Assembly: GCF_008692785.1 (NCBI RefSeq) | Contig: NZ_VXJV01000001.1 | Span: forward strand, 682,001-746,000 | Length of the DNA: 64,000 nucleotides | DNA from: Salmonella enterica subsp. diarizonae | Lineage (GTDB): Bacteria; Pseudomonadota; Gammaproteobacteria; Enterobacterales; Enterobacteriaceae | Reading direction: 5' to 3' | Part shown: piece by piece, positions 1 to 8,823 of the stretch | How the letters are laid out: every line of letters starts with the position of its first letter | Position numbering within the stretch: the stretch's first letter is position 1 | Translations under genes and position numbers: made by a program | The notes under the pieces: generated by a model | What the model was told of the DNA's origin: nothing | Databases searched by the model: none | Seen by the model: only the letters and a program-made list of their open reading frames with translations

Positions 1-498
1 ACGATTGAAGTGGTCGTGATACTCCACCAGCCCCGTCACGCCCTCCAGCGCATCCTCAGCCAAACGGTGTACCTGGAAAGCGCTTTCCGTACCGGGCCAA
101 CGGCAGTGAAGATCGTAATGAGCGGCCAGTTCAAAACCGAAGCGGCTATATAACGCCGGGTCACCCAGCGTCACGACCGCCGCGTAGCCGAACTCATTGA
201 GCGAATCCAGCCCTTCATACACTAACTGGCGCGCCAGCCCTTGCCCGCGATATTTTTCATCCACCGCCAGCGGCGCCATACCGACCCACTGTAAATCCTC
301 GCCCTGCACATCAACCGGGCTGAAGGCCACATAGCCCACCACCTGACCTTCATCATCCGTGGCCACCAGACCGAGCGTCAGAAAGCCATCTTCACGCAAA
401 TCGTGAACCAGCTTCGCTTCCGCATCGCTTTCGAATGAACGGCGTAACAGCGCATCAATACCAGGCGCATCAATGGGGATTTCTACTCGAATTAGCAT
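1..498 (-). CDS. yhbS: GNAT-family N-acetyltransferase YhbS (3' end cut by window edge)
   Basis: Predicted GCN5-related acyl-CoA transferase of unknown substrate, cytoplasmic. 166 codons are visible and no stop is reached, so about one residue and the stop lie outside the window (the E. coli protein has 167 residues). The acyl-CoA binding motif A is recognisable as KYRGQGLARQLV near residues 82-93. The ATG at 498 overlaps the last codons of the upstream gene (ubiT), so the two are probably translationally coupled. The family call is firm; the biochemical role is not known from sequence. Confidence 0.88.
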   Translation of the reverse strand, partial: MLIRVEIPIDAPGIDALLRRSFESDAEAKLVHDLREDGFLTLGLVATDDEGQVVGYVAFSPVDVQGEDLQWVGMAPLAVDEKYRGQGLARQLVYEGLDSLNEFGYAAVVTLGDPALYSRFGFELAAHYDLHCRWPGTESAFQVHRLAEDALEGVTGLVEYHDHFNR

Positions 499-1016
499 GG
501 TTCACCTACCGAGGTCTGTTTGGTTTCCGGCGAGTTTTTCATGCCCGCCTCAACAAAATCCGCCAGTTGCAGCAGCATAACGCGTAACGCTTTCGGCATC
601 TGCTCCAGTTCGATGGCGTCCATCAGATTCTTCACATATAACCCTAACTCAGTATCGCCTTCAATGACCAGTCGACGCTGGAAAAAGAGCGTATCCGGGT
701 CCTGTTTACGGGCAGCTATCATTAGCAGATCGCTGGCGTCGGCGCTAAAACTGACGTCGGCATCCGCCTGCTGGCTAACGATCAGCTTTTCATTTTCAAC
801 CGTGGTATACCATTTTAAGTCAATGTCACGCACATGAATGCTTAACCAACGACCTTCGAGGAATTCCAGCTCTCCATCGGCCAGCGCCTGACGAAACTGC
901 CAGCTCAGAACCTGTTCCAGAACCTGGCGCTTTAGCGCAAAGGGCGTCAGTTTAACCGGTACACTCATCAGAGACGGGCCAGCATGGACTAAGCGTGAAC
1001 GCAGTTTATCTAACAC
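492..1016 (-). CDS. ubiT: UbiT (YhbT), SCP2-domain ubiquinone biosynthesis accessory factor
   Basis: 174-residue SCP2 (sterol carrier) fold protein. In E. coli UbiT binds lipids and is needed for ubiquinone synthesis both with and without oxygen. I place the start at the GTG at 1016, not the upstream in-frame ATG at 1037, because a GGAG ribosome site lies 8 nt before it and the length then equals the E. coli protein. The SCP2 core spans about residues 40-140. The gene diverges from ubiUV, its functional partners, across a 200-bp promoter region, and overlaps yhbS by 7 nt at its 3' end. Confidence 0.9.
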   Translation of the reverse strand: MLDKLRSRLVHAGPSLMSVPVKLTPFALKRQVLEQVLSWQFRQALADGELEFLEGRWLSIHVRDIDLKWYTTVENEKLIVSQQADADVSFSADASDLLMIAARKQDPDTLFFQRRLVIEGDTELGLYVKNLMDAIELEQMPKALRVMLLQLADFVEAGMKNSPETKQTSVGEPC

Positions 1017-1232
1017 GAGCTTTACTCCCTGTTTCAATAGTCCTGTTATTTTGCCATATCCAATAAATCACATGGCGGCGTAAATCAACAATTGTGTCTG
1101 ATTTTCTACCCCATTATTGGTGTTACCAATACGCCTTTAACTGCCTTAAATCAAAAATTGTCGCAGCAAGGTTAACTAAAATCCCTGTTCGTTAACAATT
1201 TTGCGTCTCAGACGTAATCCTCAGGATAAATT
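1017..1232. promoter_or_regulatory. Divergent ubiT / ubiUV promoter region
   Basis: AT-rich, gene-free spacer between two divergent operons for anaerobic ubiquinone synthesis. E. coli ubiUV is known to be activated by FNR. Here I find only an imperfect FNR-like match, CTGCCTTAAATCAA at 1141-1154: the right half fits ATCAA and the left half is poor. The exact site is therefore unproven. AGGATAAATT precedes the ubiU ATG as a plausible ribosome site. Confidence 0.35.
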
Positions 1233-2228
1233 ATGGAGCTGCTCTGCCCTGCCGGAAATCTCCCGGCGCTGAAGGCGGCCATCGAGAACGGCGCTGACGC
1301 CGTTTATATCGGGTTAAAAGACGATACCAATGCCCGTCACTTTGCCGGCCTTAACTTCACCGAAAAAAAATTGCAGGAAGCGGTGAGCTTTGTTCACCAG
1401 CATCGCCGCAAATTACACATCGCCATTAATACTTTTGCGCATCCGGACGGCTATGTCCGCTGGCAGCGCGCCGTGGATATGGCGGCGCAGCTTGGCGCCG
1501 ACGCGTTGATTCTCGCCGACCTCGCTATGCTGGAATATGCCGCAGAGCGTTACCCACATATTGAGCGTCATGTTTCCGTTCAGGCCTCGGCAACCAACGA
1601 AGAGGCGATTCGCTTTTATCACCGCCACTTTGATGTCCACCGCGTGGTACTGCCGCGTGTACTGTCGATTCACCAGGTAAAACAACTGGCCCGCGTCACG
1701 CCGGTGCCGCTGGAGGTATTCGCGTTCGGCAGCCTGTGCATTATGGCGGAAGGTCGCTGCTATCTTTCTTCTTACCTGACGGGGGAATCGCCCAATACCG
1801 TCGGCGCCTGCTCCCCCGCCCGCTTTGTTCGTTGGCAGCAAACCCCGCAGGGGCTGGAATCGCGCCTGAATGATGTCCTGATCGACCGTTACCAGGATGG
1901 CGAAAACGCGGGCTACCCAACGCTATGTAAAGGCCGCTATTTAGTAGACGGCGAGCGCTATCACGCGCTGGAGGAGCCAACCAGCCTGAACACGCTGGAG
2001 CTGCTGCCGGAGCTCATGGCGGCGAATATCGCCTCGGTGAAGATCGAAGGCCGCCAGCGCAGCCCGGCCTATGTCAGCCAGGTGGCGAAAGTGTGGCGCC
2101 AGGCGATCGATCGCTGCAAAGCCGCCCCGCAAAACTTCGTTCCACAGCGCGACTGGATGGAGACGCTCGGCGCGATGTCCGAAGGCACCCAAACCACGCT
2201 TGGCGCATATCACCGTAAATGGCAGTGA
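1233..2228 (+). CDS. ubiU: UbiU, U32-peptidase-family Fe-S subunit for O2-independent ubiquinone hydroxylation
   Basis: 331 residues, U32 peptidase-like family. UbiU forms a heterodimer with UbiV that catalyses ring hydroxylations of ubiquinone synthesis without oxygen, probably using prephenate as oxygen donor. The four cysteines known to hold its 4Fe-4S cluster are all present at C169, C176, C193 and C232, so the cluster should be intact. The start ATG is shared with the E. coli protein. ubiV follows after 8 nt and they form one operon; ubiT diverges upstream. Older annotation as a collagenase or protease is a family label only. Confidence 0.95.
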   Translation: MELLCPAGNLPALKAAIENGADAVYIGLKDDTNARHFAGLNFTEKKLQEAVSFVHQHRRKLHIAINTFAHPDGYVRWQRAVDMAAQLGADALILADLAMLEYAAERYPHIERHVSVQASATNEEAIRFYHRHFDVHRVVLPRVLSIHQVKQLARVTPVPLEVFAFGSLCIMAEGRCYLSSYLTGESPNTVGACSPARFVRWQQTPQGLESRLNDVLIDRYQDGENAGYPTLCKGRYLVDGERYHALEEPTSLNTLELLPELMAANIASVKIEGRQRSPAYVSQVAKVWRQAIDRCKAAPQNFVPQRDWMETLGAMSEGTQTTLGAYHRKWQ

Positions 2229-2236
2229 GAGGAGCT

Positions 2237-3115
2237 ATGAAATATTCCTTAGGACCGGTGCTTTATTACTGGCCGAAAGAGACGCTGGAAGATTTTTATC
2301 AGCAGGCCGCAAAAAGCAGTGCTGACGTCATTTATCTGGGCGAAGCGGTGTGTAGCAAGCGTCGCGCTACCAAAGTCGGCGACTGGTTGGAAATGGCGAA
2401 ATCCCTCGCCGCCAGCGGTAAGCAGGTGGCGCTCTCCACCCTGGCGCTGGTACAGGCGTCATCTGAATTAAGCGAGCTGAAACGCTATGTGGACAACGGC
2501 GATTTTCTGCTGGAAGCCAGCGATCTTGGCGTGGTGAATCTGTGCGCCGAGCGCAAACTGCCATTTGTCGCCGGCCATGCGCTGAACTGTTACAACGCGG
2601 TCACGCTGCGTCGGTTGCTGAAAGAAGGCATGGTGCGCTGGTGTATGCCGGTGGAGCTGTCCCGCGACTGGCTGGTGAATTTGCTTAATCAGTGCGATGA
2701 ACTGGGCATCCGCAATCAGTTTGAAGTGGAAGTGTTGAGCTATGGGCATCTGCCGCTGGCCTACTCCGCTCGCTGCTTTACCGCCCGTTCGGAAGACCGT
2801 CCAAAAGATGAATGTGAAACCTGCTGTATCAAGTATCCAAACGGTCGTGACGTGCTCTCGCAGGAGAATCAGCAGGTGTTTGTGCTTAACGGTATTCAGA
2901 CCATGAGCGGCTATGTCTATAACCTTGGCAACGAACTGACGTCGATGCAGGGATTGGTGGATATCGTGCGGCTATCGCCGTTGGGTACGGAGACATTGGC
3001 CATGCTTGATGCCTTTCGCGCTAACGAAAACGGCGGCGCGCCATTAGCACTTGCCGCGCATAGCGACTGTAACGGCTACTGGAAACGTCTGGCCGGGCTG
3101 GAGCTACAGGCGTAA
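2237..3115 (+). CDS. ubiV: UbiV, partner Fe-S subunit of UbiU
   Basis: 292 residues, U32 family, second subunit of the anaerobic ubiquinone hydroxylase. Cluster ligands are visible: C39 in the N-terminal part, then C180, C193 and C197 in the CX12CX3C segment, with an additional C196. The start at 2237 is chosen over the in-frame ATG at 2219 because GAGGAG lies 5 nt before it and the earlier ATG would sit inside ubiU. A REP sequence follows the stop. Confidence 0.95.
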   Translation: MKYSLGPVLYYWPKETLEDFYQQAAKSSADVIYLGEAVCSKRRATKVGDWLEMAKSLAASGKQVALSTLALVQASSELSELKRYVDNGDFLLEASDLGVVNLCAERKLPFVAGHALNCYNAVTLRRLLKEGMVRWCMPVELSRDWLVNLLNQCDELGIRNQFEVEVLSYGHLPLAYSARCFTARSEDRPKDECETCCIKYPNGRDVLSQENQQVFVLNGIQTMSGYVYNLGNELTSMQGLVDIVRLSPLGTETLAMLDAFRANENGGAPLALAAHSDCNGYWKRLAGLELQA

Positions 3116-3119
3116 ATTT

Positions 3120-3166
3120 GCCGGATGGTGCCTGGCGTAGGCCTGATAAGCGTAGTGCCATCAGGC
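3120..3166. repeat. REP (palindromic unit) sequence downstream of ubiV
   Basis: Contains the enterobacterial REP palindrome with the signature GCCTGATAAGCGTAG near its middle and GCCGGATGG at its left edge. Located in the ubiV-yhbW gap. Such units usually stabilise upstream mRNA or bind gyrase/IHF. Confidence 0.85.
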
Positions 3167-3194
3167 ATGTTATATTCGCGACCTGTCTTATAAA

Positions 3195-3264
3195 GCTCAC
3201 TTTGTTAACAACATTCGCTAATCTTTAATGCAGTATGACAAGATTAACGGATAACAAAGTGAGC
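3195..3264 (+). promoter_or_regulatory. Nested inverted repeat in front of yhbW (operator or RBS-sequestering leader)
   Basis: A perfect 13-bp inverted repeat, GCTCACTTTGTTA at 3195-3207 and its complement at 3252-3264. A second perfect 7-bp repeat (TAATCTT 3219-3225 / AAGATTA 3240-3246) is nested inside. The right outer arm contains the purine-rich AAAGTGAG that must serve as yhbW ribosome site, ending 4 nt before the ATG. A plausible promoter (TTGTTA 3202-3207, 16 bp, TTTAAT 3224-3229) overlaps the left arm. It can be read either as a pair of operator half-sites or as an RNA structure hiding the ribosome site. Confidence 0.5.
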
Positions 3265-3268
3265 GGTT

Positions 3269-4276
3269 ATGACTAACAACTCTGTCCCATTCTCGGTACT
3301 CGACCTGGCGCCAATCCCGGAAGGTTCCTGCGCGAAAGAGGCCTTCGCACATTCGCTGGATCTTGCTCGCCTCGCTGAAAAACGTGGTGTTAATCGCTAC
3401 TGGCTGGCGGAACATCACAACATGACCGGCATCGCCAGCGCGGCGACCTCGGTATTGATTGGCTATCTGGCGGCCAATACCACAACATTACGTCTTGGCT
3501 CCGGCGGCGTGATGCTGCCTAACCATTCACCGCTGGTGATTGCCGAGCAGTTTGGCACGCTGAATACCCTCTATCCTGGACGTATCGACTTAGGGCTGGG
3601 ACGCGCGCCGGGTAGCGATCAGCCGACGATGCGCGCGCTACGTCGTCATATGAGCGGCGATATCGATAACTTTCCACGCGATGTCGCAGAGCTGGTGGAC
3701 TGGTTCGACGCCCGCGATCCCAGCCCGCTGGTGCGCCCGGTGCCCGGCTACGGCGAGAAGATCCCGGTCTGGCTGCTGGGCTCCAGCCTGTATAGCGCGC
3801 AGTTGGCGGCCCAGCTTGGCCTGCCGTTCGCCTTTGCTTCGCATTTCGCGCCGGATATGTTGTTTCAGGCGCTGCATCTGTACCGCACCCAGTTCAAACC
3901 TTCAGCGCGGCTGGAAAAACCGTACGCGATGGTGTGCATTAACATTATTGCTGCCGATAGCAATCGCGACGCGGAGTTCCTGTTTACCTCCATGCAGCAG
4001 GCCTTTGTGAAGCTACGCCGTGGGGAGACCGGCCAACTGCCGCCGCCGATCGAGAACATGGATACCTTCTGGTCGCCATCCGAGCAGTATGGCGTGCAGC
4101 AGGCGTTGAGCATGTCGCTGGTCGGTGATAAAGCGAAGGTCCGCCACGGGCTGGAATCTATCCTGCGGGAAACTCAGGCGGATGAAATTATGGTCAACGG
4201 CCAGATTTTCGATCATCAGGCGCGGCTACATTCGTTTGAACTGGCGATGGATGTGAAGCAAGAATTGTTGGGATAG
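3269..4276 (+). CDS. yhbW: YhbW, luciferase-like flavin-dependent monooxygenase
   Basis: 335 residues, bacterial luciferase-like TIM-barrel family (group 1 alkanal monooxygenase-like). It would use reduced flavin to oxidise an unknown substrate in the cytoplasm. Family features include the N-terminal [11 protein letters not shown] strand and the LAEHHN motif near residues 46-51 typical of flavin site lining. Full length compared with E. coli. Transcribed alone: a REP sits on each side, and the promoter carries the nested inverted repeat at 3195-3264. Confidence 0.9.
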   Translation: MTNNSVPFSVLDLAPIPEGSCAKEAFAHSLDLARLAEKRGVNRYWLAEHHNMTGIASAATSVLIGYLAANTTTLRLGSGGVMLPNHSPLVIAEQFGTLNTLYPGRIDLGLGRAPGSDQPTMRALRRHMSGDIDNFPRDVAELVDWFDARDPSPLVRPVPGYGEKIPVWLLGSSLYSAQLAAQLGLPFAFASHFAPDMLFQALHLYRTQFKPSARLEKPYAMVCINIIAADSNRDAEFLFTSMQQAFVKLRRGETGQLPPPIENMDTFWSPSEQYGVQQALSMSLVGDKAKVRHGLESILRETQADEIMVNGQIFDHQARLHSFELAMDVKQELLG

Positions 4277-4286
4277 TACGCCTTGT

Positions 4287-4357
4287 GCCGGATGGCGGCT
4301 TCGCCTGATCCGGCCTACATAAGAACGTAGGCCCGGTAAGCGTAGCGCCACCGGGCC
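4287..4357. repeat. BIME: two facing REP units between yhbW and mtr
   Basis: Two REP palindromes in opposite orientation: GCCGGATGGCGGC...CCGGCCTAC followed by GTAGGCCCGGTAAGCG...CACCGGGCC. They lie between the convergent 3' ends of yhbW and mtr, the usual position for these elements. Confidence 0.9.
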
Positions 4358-4363
4358 ATTATT

Positions 4364-5608
4364 TTACTGATACACCGGCAACAGATTAAAGCTCAACAAG
4401 ATATGCACCAAAGCGTTACCGACGCCAAACAGCAGAATCAGCACAATCATCGGCGTGCCGCCCCAGACGCGAAATTTCGGGCTACCAAAGCGCTGGCGAG
4501 ATTTACGCGCCAATAATGCCGGCACAATGGCCGCCCAGATCGTCGCTGCCAGTCCTGCATAACCAATGGCGTACAGGAAGCCGTTCGGGTACAACAGGCC
4601 ACCGATCATCGGCGGCAGGAAAGTCAGCAGCGCGGTCTTCAAACGTCCCATCGCCGAGTCATCAAAGCCAAACAGATCCGCCAGGTAGTCAAACAGCCCC
4701 AGCGTAACCCCAAGGAATGAGCTCGCGACAGCAAAGTTAGAGAACACCACCAGCAGCAGATCCAGGCTGCGGCTGTTCAGCACGCCGCTCAATGCCTGTA
4801 CCAGCACATCAATATTGCCGCCTTTCTGCGCAATGCCGATAAATTCCGGACGCGGGATGTTGCCCATCGTCCCCAGCAGCCAGACAGAATAGAGCGCCAG
4901 CGCCAGTAACGTCCCATAAATCAGGCACTTCACGATGGTGCGCGGATCTTTGCCGTAATATTTCATCAGGCTCGGCACGTTACCGTGATAACCAAAAGAG
5001 GCCAGACAAAATGGCAGCGTCATCAGCAAGTACGGCGTATATGACGCGTTGCTTTCAGCCACGTTAAACAACGTGGTCGGCGTGACGTGCCCCAACAGAC
5101 TGCCGAAGGTCAGGAAGAAAGTAATCACTTTCGCGCCCAGAACAATCGCCGTCATCCGACTGACCGCCTTCGTACTCAGCCACACTACAAACGCCACCAG
5201 CAGCGCAAAGGCAAAACCTGCCGCTCGCGCCGGAACGTTCAGCGACATCTCAGCAAAGGTATGATGCAAAATCGAACCGCTCGCCGAGATATAAGCATAA
5301 GTCAGGATGTAGAGCACAAAGGCAATAGAAATGCCGTTGACAATGTTCCAGCCTTTCCCCAATAGATCTTTGGTAATGGTGTCGAAACTCGAACCAATGC
5401 GGTAGTTAAGGTTAGCCTCAAGGATCATCAGCCCGGAGTGCAGCATACAAAACCAGGTAAAGACCAGTGCCGCCATCGACCAGAAGAACCACGCCCCGGA
5501 CATGACCACCGGCAGAGAGAACATCCCCGCGCCAATGATGGTACCGCCGATAATCACTACGCCGCCAAGCAGCGAAGGTGACGTTTGGGTGGTGGTAAGT
5601 GTTGCCAT
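4364..5608 (-). CDS. mtr: Mtr, high-affinity tryptophan permease
   Basis: 414 residues, aromatic amino acid permease of the HAAAP family, an inner-membrane proton symporter with about 11 transmembrane helices. The first helix begins with the family signature [19 protein letters not shown] around residues 15-33. It imports tryptophan (and indole). The upstream 20-bp palindrome at 5661-5680 fits a TrpR operator, in line with TrpR repression and TyrR activation known in E. coli. It is monocistronic: deaD ends at a terminator just upstream. Confidence 0.95.
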   Translation of the reverse strand: MATLTTTQTSPSLLGGVVIIGGTIIGAGMFSLPVVMSGAWFFWSMAALVFTWFCMLHSGLMILEANLNYRIGSSFDTITKDLLGKGWNIVNGISIAFVLYILTYAYISASGSILHHTFAEMSLNVPARAAGFAFALLVAFVVWLSTKAVSRMTAIVLGAKVITFFLTFGSLLGHVTPTTLFNVAESNASYTPYLLMTLPFCLASFGYHGNVPSLMKYYGKDPRTIVKCLIYGTLLALALYSVWLLGTMGNIPRPEFIGIAQKGGNIDVLVQALSGVLNSRSLDLLLVVFSNFAVASSFLGVTLGLFDYLADLFGFDDSAMGRLKTALLTFLPPMIGGLLYPNGFLYAIGYAGLAATIWAAIVPALLARKSRQRFGSPKFRVWGGTPMIVLILLFGVGNALVHILLSFNLLPVYQ

Positions 5609-5660
5609 TCAGCTCTCTCTCCAGTCATTTATAGTGTGACTATCTATCAATACGCTGCGC

Positions 5661-5680
5661 TGTACCAGTACATGAGTACA
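5661..5680 (-). promoter_or_regulatory. TrpR operator of mtr
   Basis: TGTACCAGTACATGAGTACA (plus strand) is a near-palindrome with two GTAC-centred halves, matching the trp-operator pattern GTACT-N-AGTAC. It lies about 55-70 bp upstream of the mtr start, as in E. coli. A TyrR-like box (TGTATA-N6-TTTACG) at 5719-5736 lies further upstream, at the base of the deaD terminator; whether it acts on mtr is uncertain. Confidence 0.65.
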
Positions 5681-5687
5681 AAAGAAA

Positions 5688-5719
5688 TAAAAAAAGCCCC
5701 GATTGTTACGATCGGGGCT
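5688..5719 (-). terminator. Rho-independent terminator of deaD
   Basis: On the minus strand AGCCCCGAT pairs with ATCGGGGCT across a 7-nt loop and is followed by TTTTTTTATTT. It closes the long metY-to-deaD transcription unit about 45 bp after the deaD stop and insulates mtr. Confidence 0.9.
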
Positions 5720-5761
5720 GTATATTTTACTTTACGCTGTGAACGCGCAGGTCAGCGTGAG

Positions 5762-7651
5762 TTACGCATCACCGCCGAAACGACGACGACCGGTGGAGTC
5801 ATCGCGACGCGGACCACGGCTTTCACGACGCTCGCCGCTGAAACGGCGACCTTCGCTACGGCCGCCTTCACGACGTTCACCGCTAAAATTACGACCGCCT
5901 TCACGACGTTCGCCGCTAAAGCTACGACCACCGCCACGACGCTCACCACCGGTATGCGGCTGAGCATCACCCAGCAACTGCATATTCATCGGCTTGTTCA
6001 GAATGCGGGTACGCGTGAAGTGCTGAAGCACTTCACCCGGCATACCTTTCGGCAGCTCGATGGTGGAGTGAGACGCGAACAGCTTAATGTTACCAATGTA
6101 ACGGCTGCTGATGTCGCCTTCGTTAGCGATCGCGCCCACGATATGGCGAACTTCAACGCCATCATCGCGGCCCACTTCAATGCGGTACAACTGCATATCG
6201 CCAACGTCACGACGTTCACGACGCGGACGATCTTCACGGTCGCCACGCGGGCTACGGTCGTTACGATCGCGCGGACTACGGTCATCACGGTCGCGGAATT
6301 CACGCTTAGGACGCATCGGCGCATCCGGCGGCAGAATCAGCGGACGCTCGCCCTGCGCCATTTTCAGCAGCGCGGCGGCCAGCGTTTCGAGGTCCAGCTC
6401 TTCCCCTTCAGCAGACGGCTGGATTTTCGCCAGCAGCGCACGGTACTGATCCAGATCGCTGCTTTCCAACTGCTGCTGAACTTTCGCGGCGAATTTTTCC
6501 AGACGACGTTTGCCCAGCAGTTCTGCGTTCGGCAGTTCCACTTCCGGAATGGTCAGCTTCATGGTGCGTTCGATGTTACGCAGCAGACGACGCTCGCGGT
6601 TCTCAACGAACAGCAGCGCGCGGCCAGCGCGACCTGCACGACCAGTACGGCCAATACGGTGAACGTAAGACTCGGAGTCCATCGGGATGTCGTAGTTCAC
6701 TACCAGGCTGATGCGCTCAACGTCCAGACCACGGGCCGCAACGTCGGTGGCGATCAGGATGTCCAGACGACCATCTTTCAGACGTTCCAGAGTCTGCTCA
6801 CGCAGCGCCTGGTTCATATCGCCATTCAACGCGGCGCTGTTGTAGCCGCTACGTTCCAGCGCTTCCGCTACTTCCAGAGTCGCGTTTTTGGTACGCACGA
6901 AGATAATCGCCGCATCAAAGTCTTCCGCTTCCAGGAAACGCACCAGCGCTTCGTTTTTACGCATGCCCCACACCGTCCAGTAGCTCTGGCTGATGTCAGG
7001 ACGGGTCGTCACGCTGGACTGAATGCGCACTTCCTGCGGCTCTTTCATAAAGCGGCGGGTAATGCGACGAATCGCTTCCGGCATGGTGGCGGAGAACAGA
7101 GCAGTCTGATGACCTTCCGGGATCTGCGCCATAATAGTTTCAACGTCTTCGATGAAGCCCATACGCAGCATTTCGTCGGCTTCATCCAGCACCAGACCGC
7201 TCAGTTTAGAGAGGTCGAGGGTGCCGCGTTTTAAGTGATCAAGCAGACGTCCGGGCGTACCGACAACGATCTGCGGCCCCTGACGCAGGGCGCGTAACTG
7301 CACGTCATAACGCTGACCGCCGTACAGAGCAACCACGTTTACGCCGCGCATGTGTTTAGAGAAATCTGTCATGGCTTCGGCAACCTGTACCGCCAGTTCG
7401 CGGGTTGGCGCCAGCACCAGAATCTGAGGTGCCTTCAGCTCAGGATCAAGATTGTTGAGCAGCGGTAAAGAGAACGCTGCAGTTTTGCCGCTACCGGTCT
7501 GGGCCATGCCCAGCACGTCGCGACCGCCCAGCAGATGCGGAATGCACTCTGCCTGGATTGGAGATGGTTTTTCGTAACCCAGATCGGTAAGGGCTTCAAG
7601 GATAGGAGCCTTCAGCCCCAGATCTGCAAAAGTGGTTTCGAATTCAGCCAT
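5762..7651 (-). CDS. deaD: DeaD (CsdA), cold-shock DEAD-box ATP-dependent RNA helicase
   Basis: 629 residues. It unwinds RNA duplexes during 50S ribosome assembly and mRNA decay, especially in the cold. Motifs: Q-motif region near 25-33, Walker A AQTGSGKT 50-57, DEAD 156-159, SAT 187-189, and [11 protein letters not shown] in domain 2. A DbpA-type RNA-binding domain covers about 485-560, and the C-terminal tail has repeated [14 protein letters not shown] blocks rich in Arg and Gly. The start at 7651 is chosen over an in-frame ATG at 7717 because it gives the family length. It overlaps the stop of the small gene yrbN. Confidence 0.97.
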
Positions 7652-7724
7652 GTAGTACGTGTGCCTCAAAATTAATGGCGGCCAGTCTACATAACTCATC
7701 ATGAAATTGATCTGCAATTTTCAT
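7644..7724 (-). CDS. yrbN: YrbN, 26-residue small protein overlapping deaD
   Basis: Reads [20 protein letters not shown] and ends VLHG-stop, matching the small E. coli protein YrbN in size, position and, as I recall it, sequence. Its TGA is inside the first codons of deaD (ATGGCTGA, 8-nt overlap), so ribosomes finishing yrbN could restart on deaD. Function is unknown. A leader-peptide or coupling role is an inference from the overlap and from the cold-induced nature of deaD. Confidence 0.8.
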
Positions 7725-7829
7725 TGAAAAGTGTGAACCGGCTCAAAGTAGGTGTATTAACGAACAACAACGCCCTCACCCGCGAAGGTGATGGCAATCA
7801 AAAAGATTACGGGCTGATATGTTCGTCAG

Positions 7830-8714
7830 CTATTGCTGGTCCGATTCTGCCAGGTCATCTTGGTCCTGGCCCAGGAGCGATAATTCCAACAATGCGTATC
7901 GGTGCTCAACAAAGTTATGAACGTTGTTGGCCACCGCCAGTTTGAACAGAGCCGTGGCGCTGTCCAAATCCCCCAGACTTAGGTAGTACTTACCTAAATA
8001 GAAGTTGGTTTCACTGAGATGCTCAGCGAGCGAGGTGTTATCCGTTGCGTCCGCCTTGAGCCTGTCCATCAGCGTTGCTTCGCTAATGTCGCCCAGGTAG
8101 AACTCGACAATGTTCCATCCCCATTGCTCTTTATCCGATTTTTCGAAGCGTGCTTTTAACGCTTCTTTCGCCTGCTTCTCATTGAGCTTCTGCTCAACAA
8201 GATACAGCCACAGGCTGCGGTAAGGATCATTGGGATCGTCTTGATAAAACGCCAGCAGATCATCTTGCGCTAACTTATCACGGCCGCCGTAATACAATGC
8301 GATACCGCGGTTTAAGTGCGCGTAGTTGTAAGTTGGATCAAGCTCTAGTACAGAATCAAACGCTTCATAGGCAGCATCAAAATTGCCTGCCTGCGTTAAA
8401 TAAATGCCTAAGTAATTGAATACTTCAGGCATATCCGGTCTGATTGCCAGCGCTTGTGAAAAATCATTTCGCGCTAATGCCCTCAAACCAAGACTATCAT
8501 ACAACACTCCGCGCTCATATAAAAGCTGTGCGCGTTCGTCATCGGTTAAAGCCCGACTGGCAAGAATCTGTTCCATACGCGCCAGAATCACTTCCTGCTG
8601 TAAAGTCGGTTGCAATGGTACTGCGAGGACTTCACTTTTACGCCAGGCGGAATTACTGCATCCTGCCAGCGTGAGTGCTGTCGCAACGAAACACCAGCGC
8701 AAAAAAGGCTTCAT
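7830..8714 (-). CDS. nlpI: NlpI, outer-membrane TPR lipoprotein
   Basis: 294 residues with an N-terminal lipoprotein signal: charged start, hydrophobic stretch and LAGC lipobox with lipid-bearing C19. It then has tetratricopeptide repeats (clear ones around 62-95, 96-129 and 234-267). NlpI is an adaptor that brings the protease Prc to substrates such as the endopeptidase MepS and so controls peptidoglycan growth. The start at 8714 gives the signal peptide directly after Met; the longer frame from 8771 would add a non-signal extension. Between pnp and yrbN-deaD in one long operon. Confidence 0.96.
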   Translation of the reverse strand: MKPFLRWCFVATALTLAGCSNSAWRKSEVLAVPLQPTLQQEVILARMEQILASRALTDDERAQLLYERGVLYDSLGLRALARNDFSQALAIRPDMPEVFNYLGIYLTQAGNFDAAYEAFDSVLELDPTYNYAHLNRGIALYYGGRDKLAQDDLLAFYQDDPNDPYRSLWLYLVEQKLNEKQAKEALKARFEKSDKEQWGWNIVEFYLGDISEATLMDRLKADATDNTSLAEHLSETNFYLGKYYLSLGDLDSATALFKLAVANNVHNFVEHRYALLELSLLGQDQDDLAESDQQ

Positions 8715-8788
8715 TTCCCACTCCCGAAGACAACGATTGAATGAACGTCCTGTTCCCCGGTGGCTCAACAAGGCGTCCAGCCAGGTCT

Positions 8789-8812
8789 AAAGCCCTCCGC
8801 AATGCGGAGGGC
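8789..8812 (-). terminator. Terminator-like hairpin between pnp and nlpI
   Basis: On the minus strand GCCCTCCGC pairs with GCGGAGGGC (9 bp, 2-3-nt loop), followed by TTTAGACC. The T-run is short, so it is likely leaky, allowing read-through into nlpI. Confidence 0.7.
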
Positions 8813-8823
8813 AAAAGGCAACC

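Noticed and set aside
1141-1154. FNR box for ubiUV
   Set aside because: Only the right half fits TTGAT-N4-ATCAA; kept only as a weak note in the promoter entry.
5585-7234. 549-codon open frame opposite deaD, rich in Thr/Ala
   Set aside because: Its low-complexity Thr stretches are the complement of the Arg/Gly tail of DeaD; no start signal or family match.
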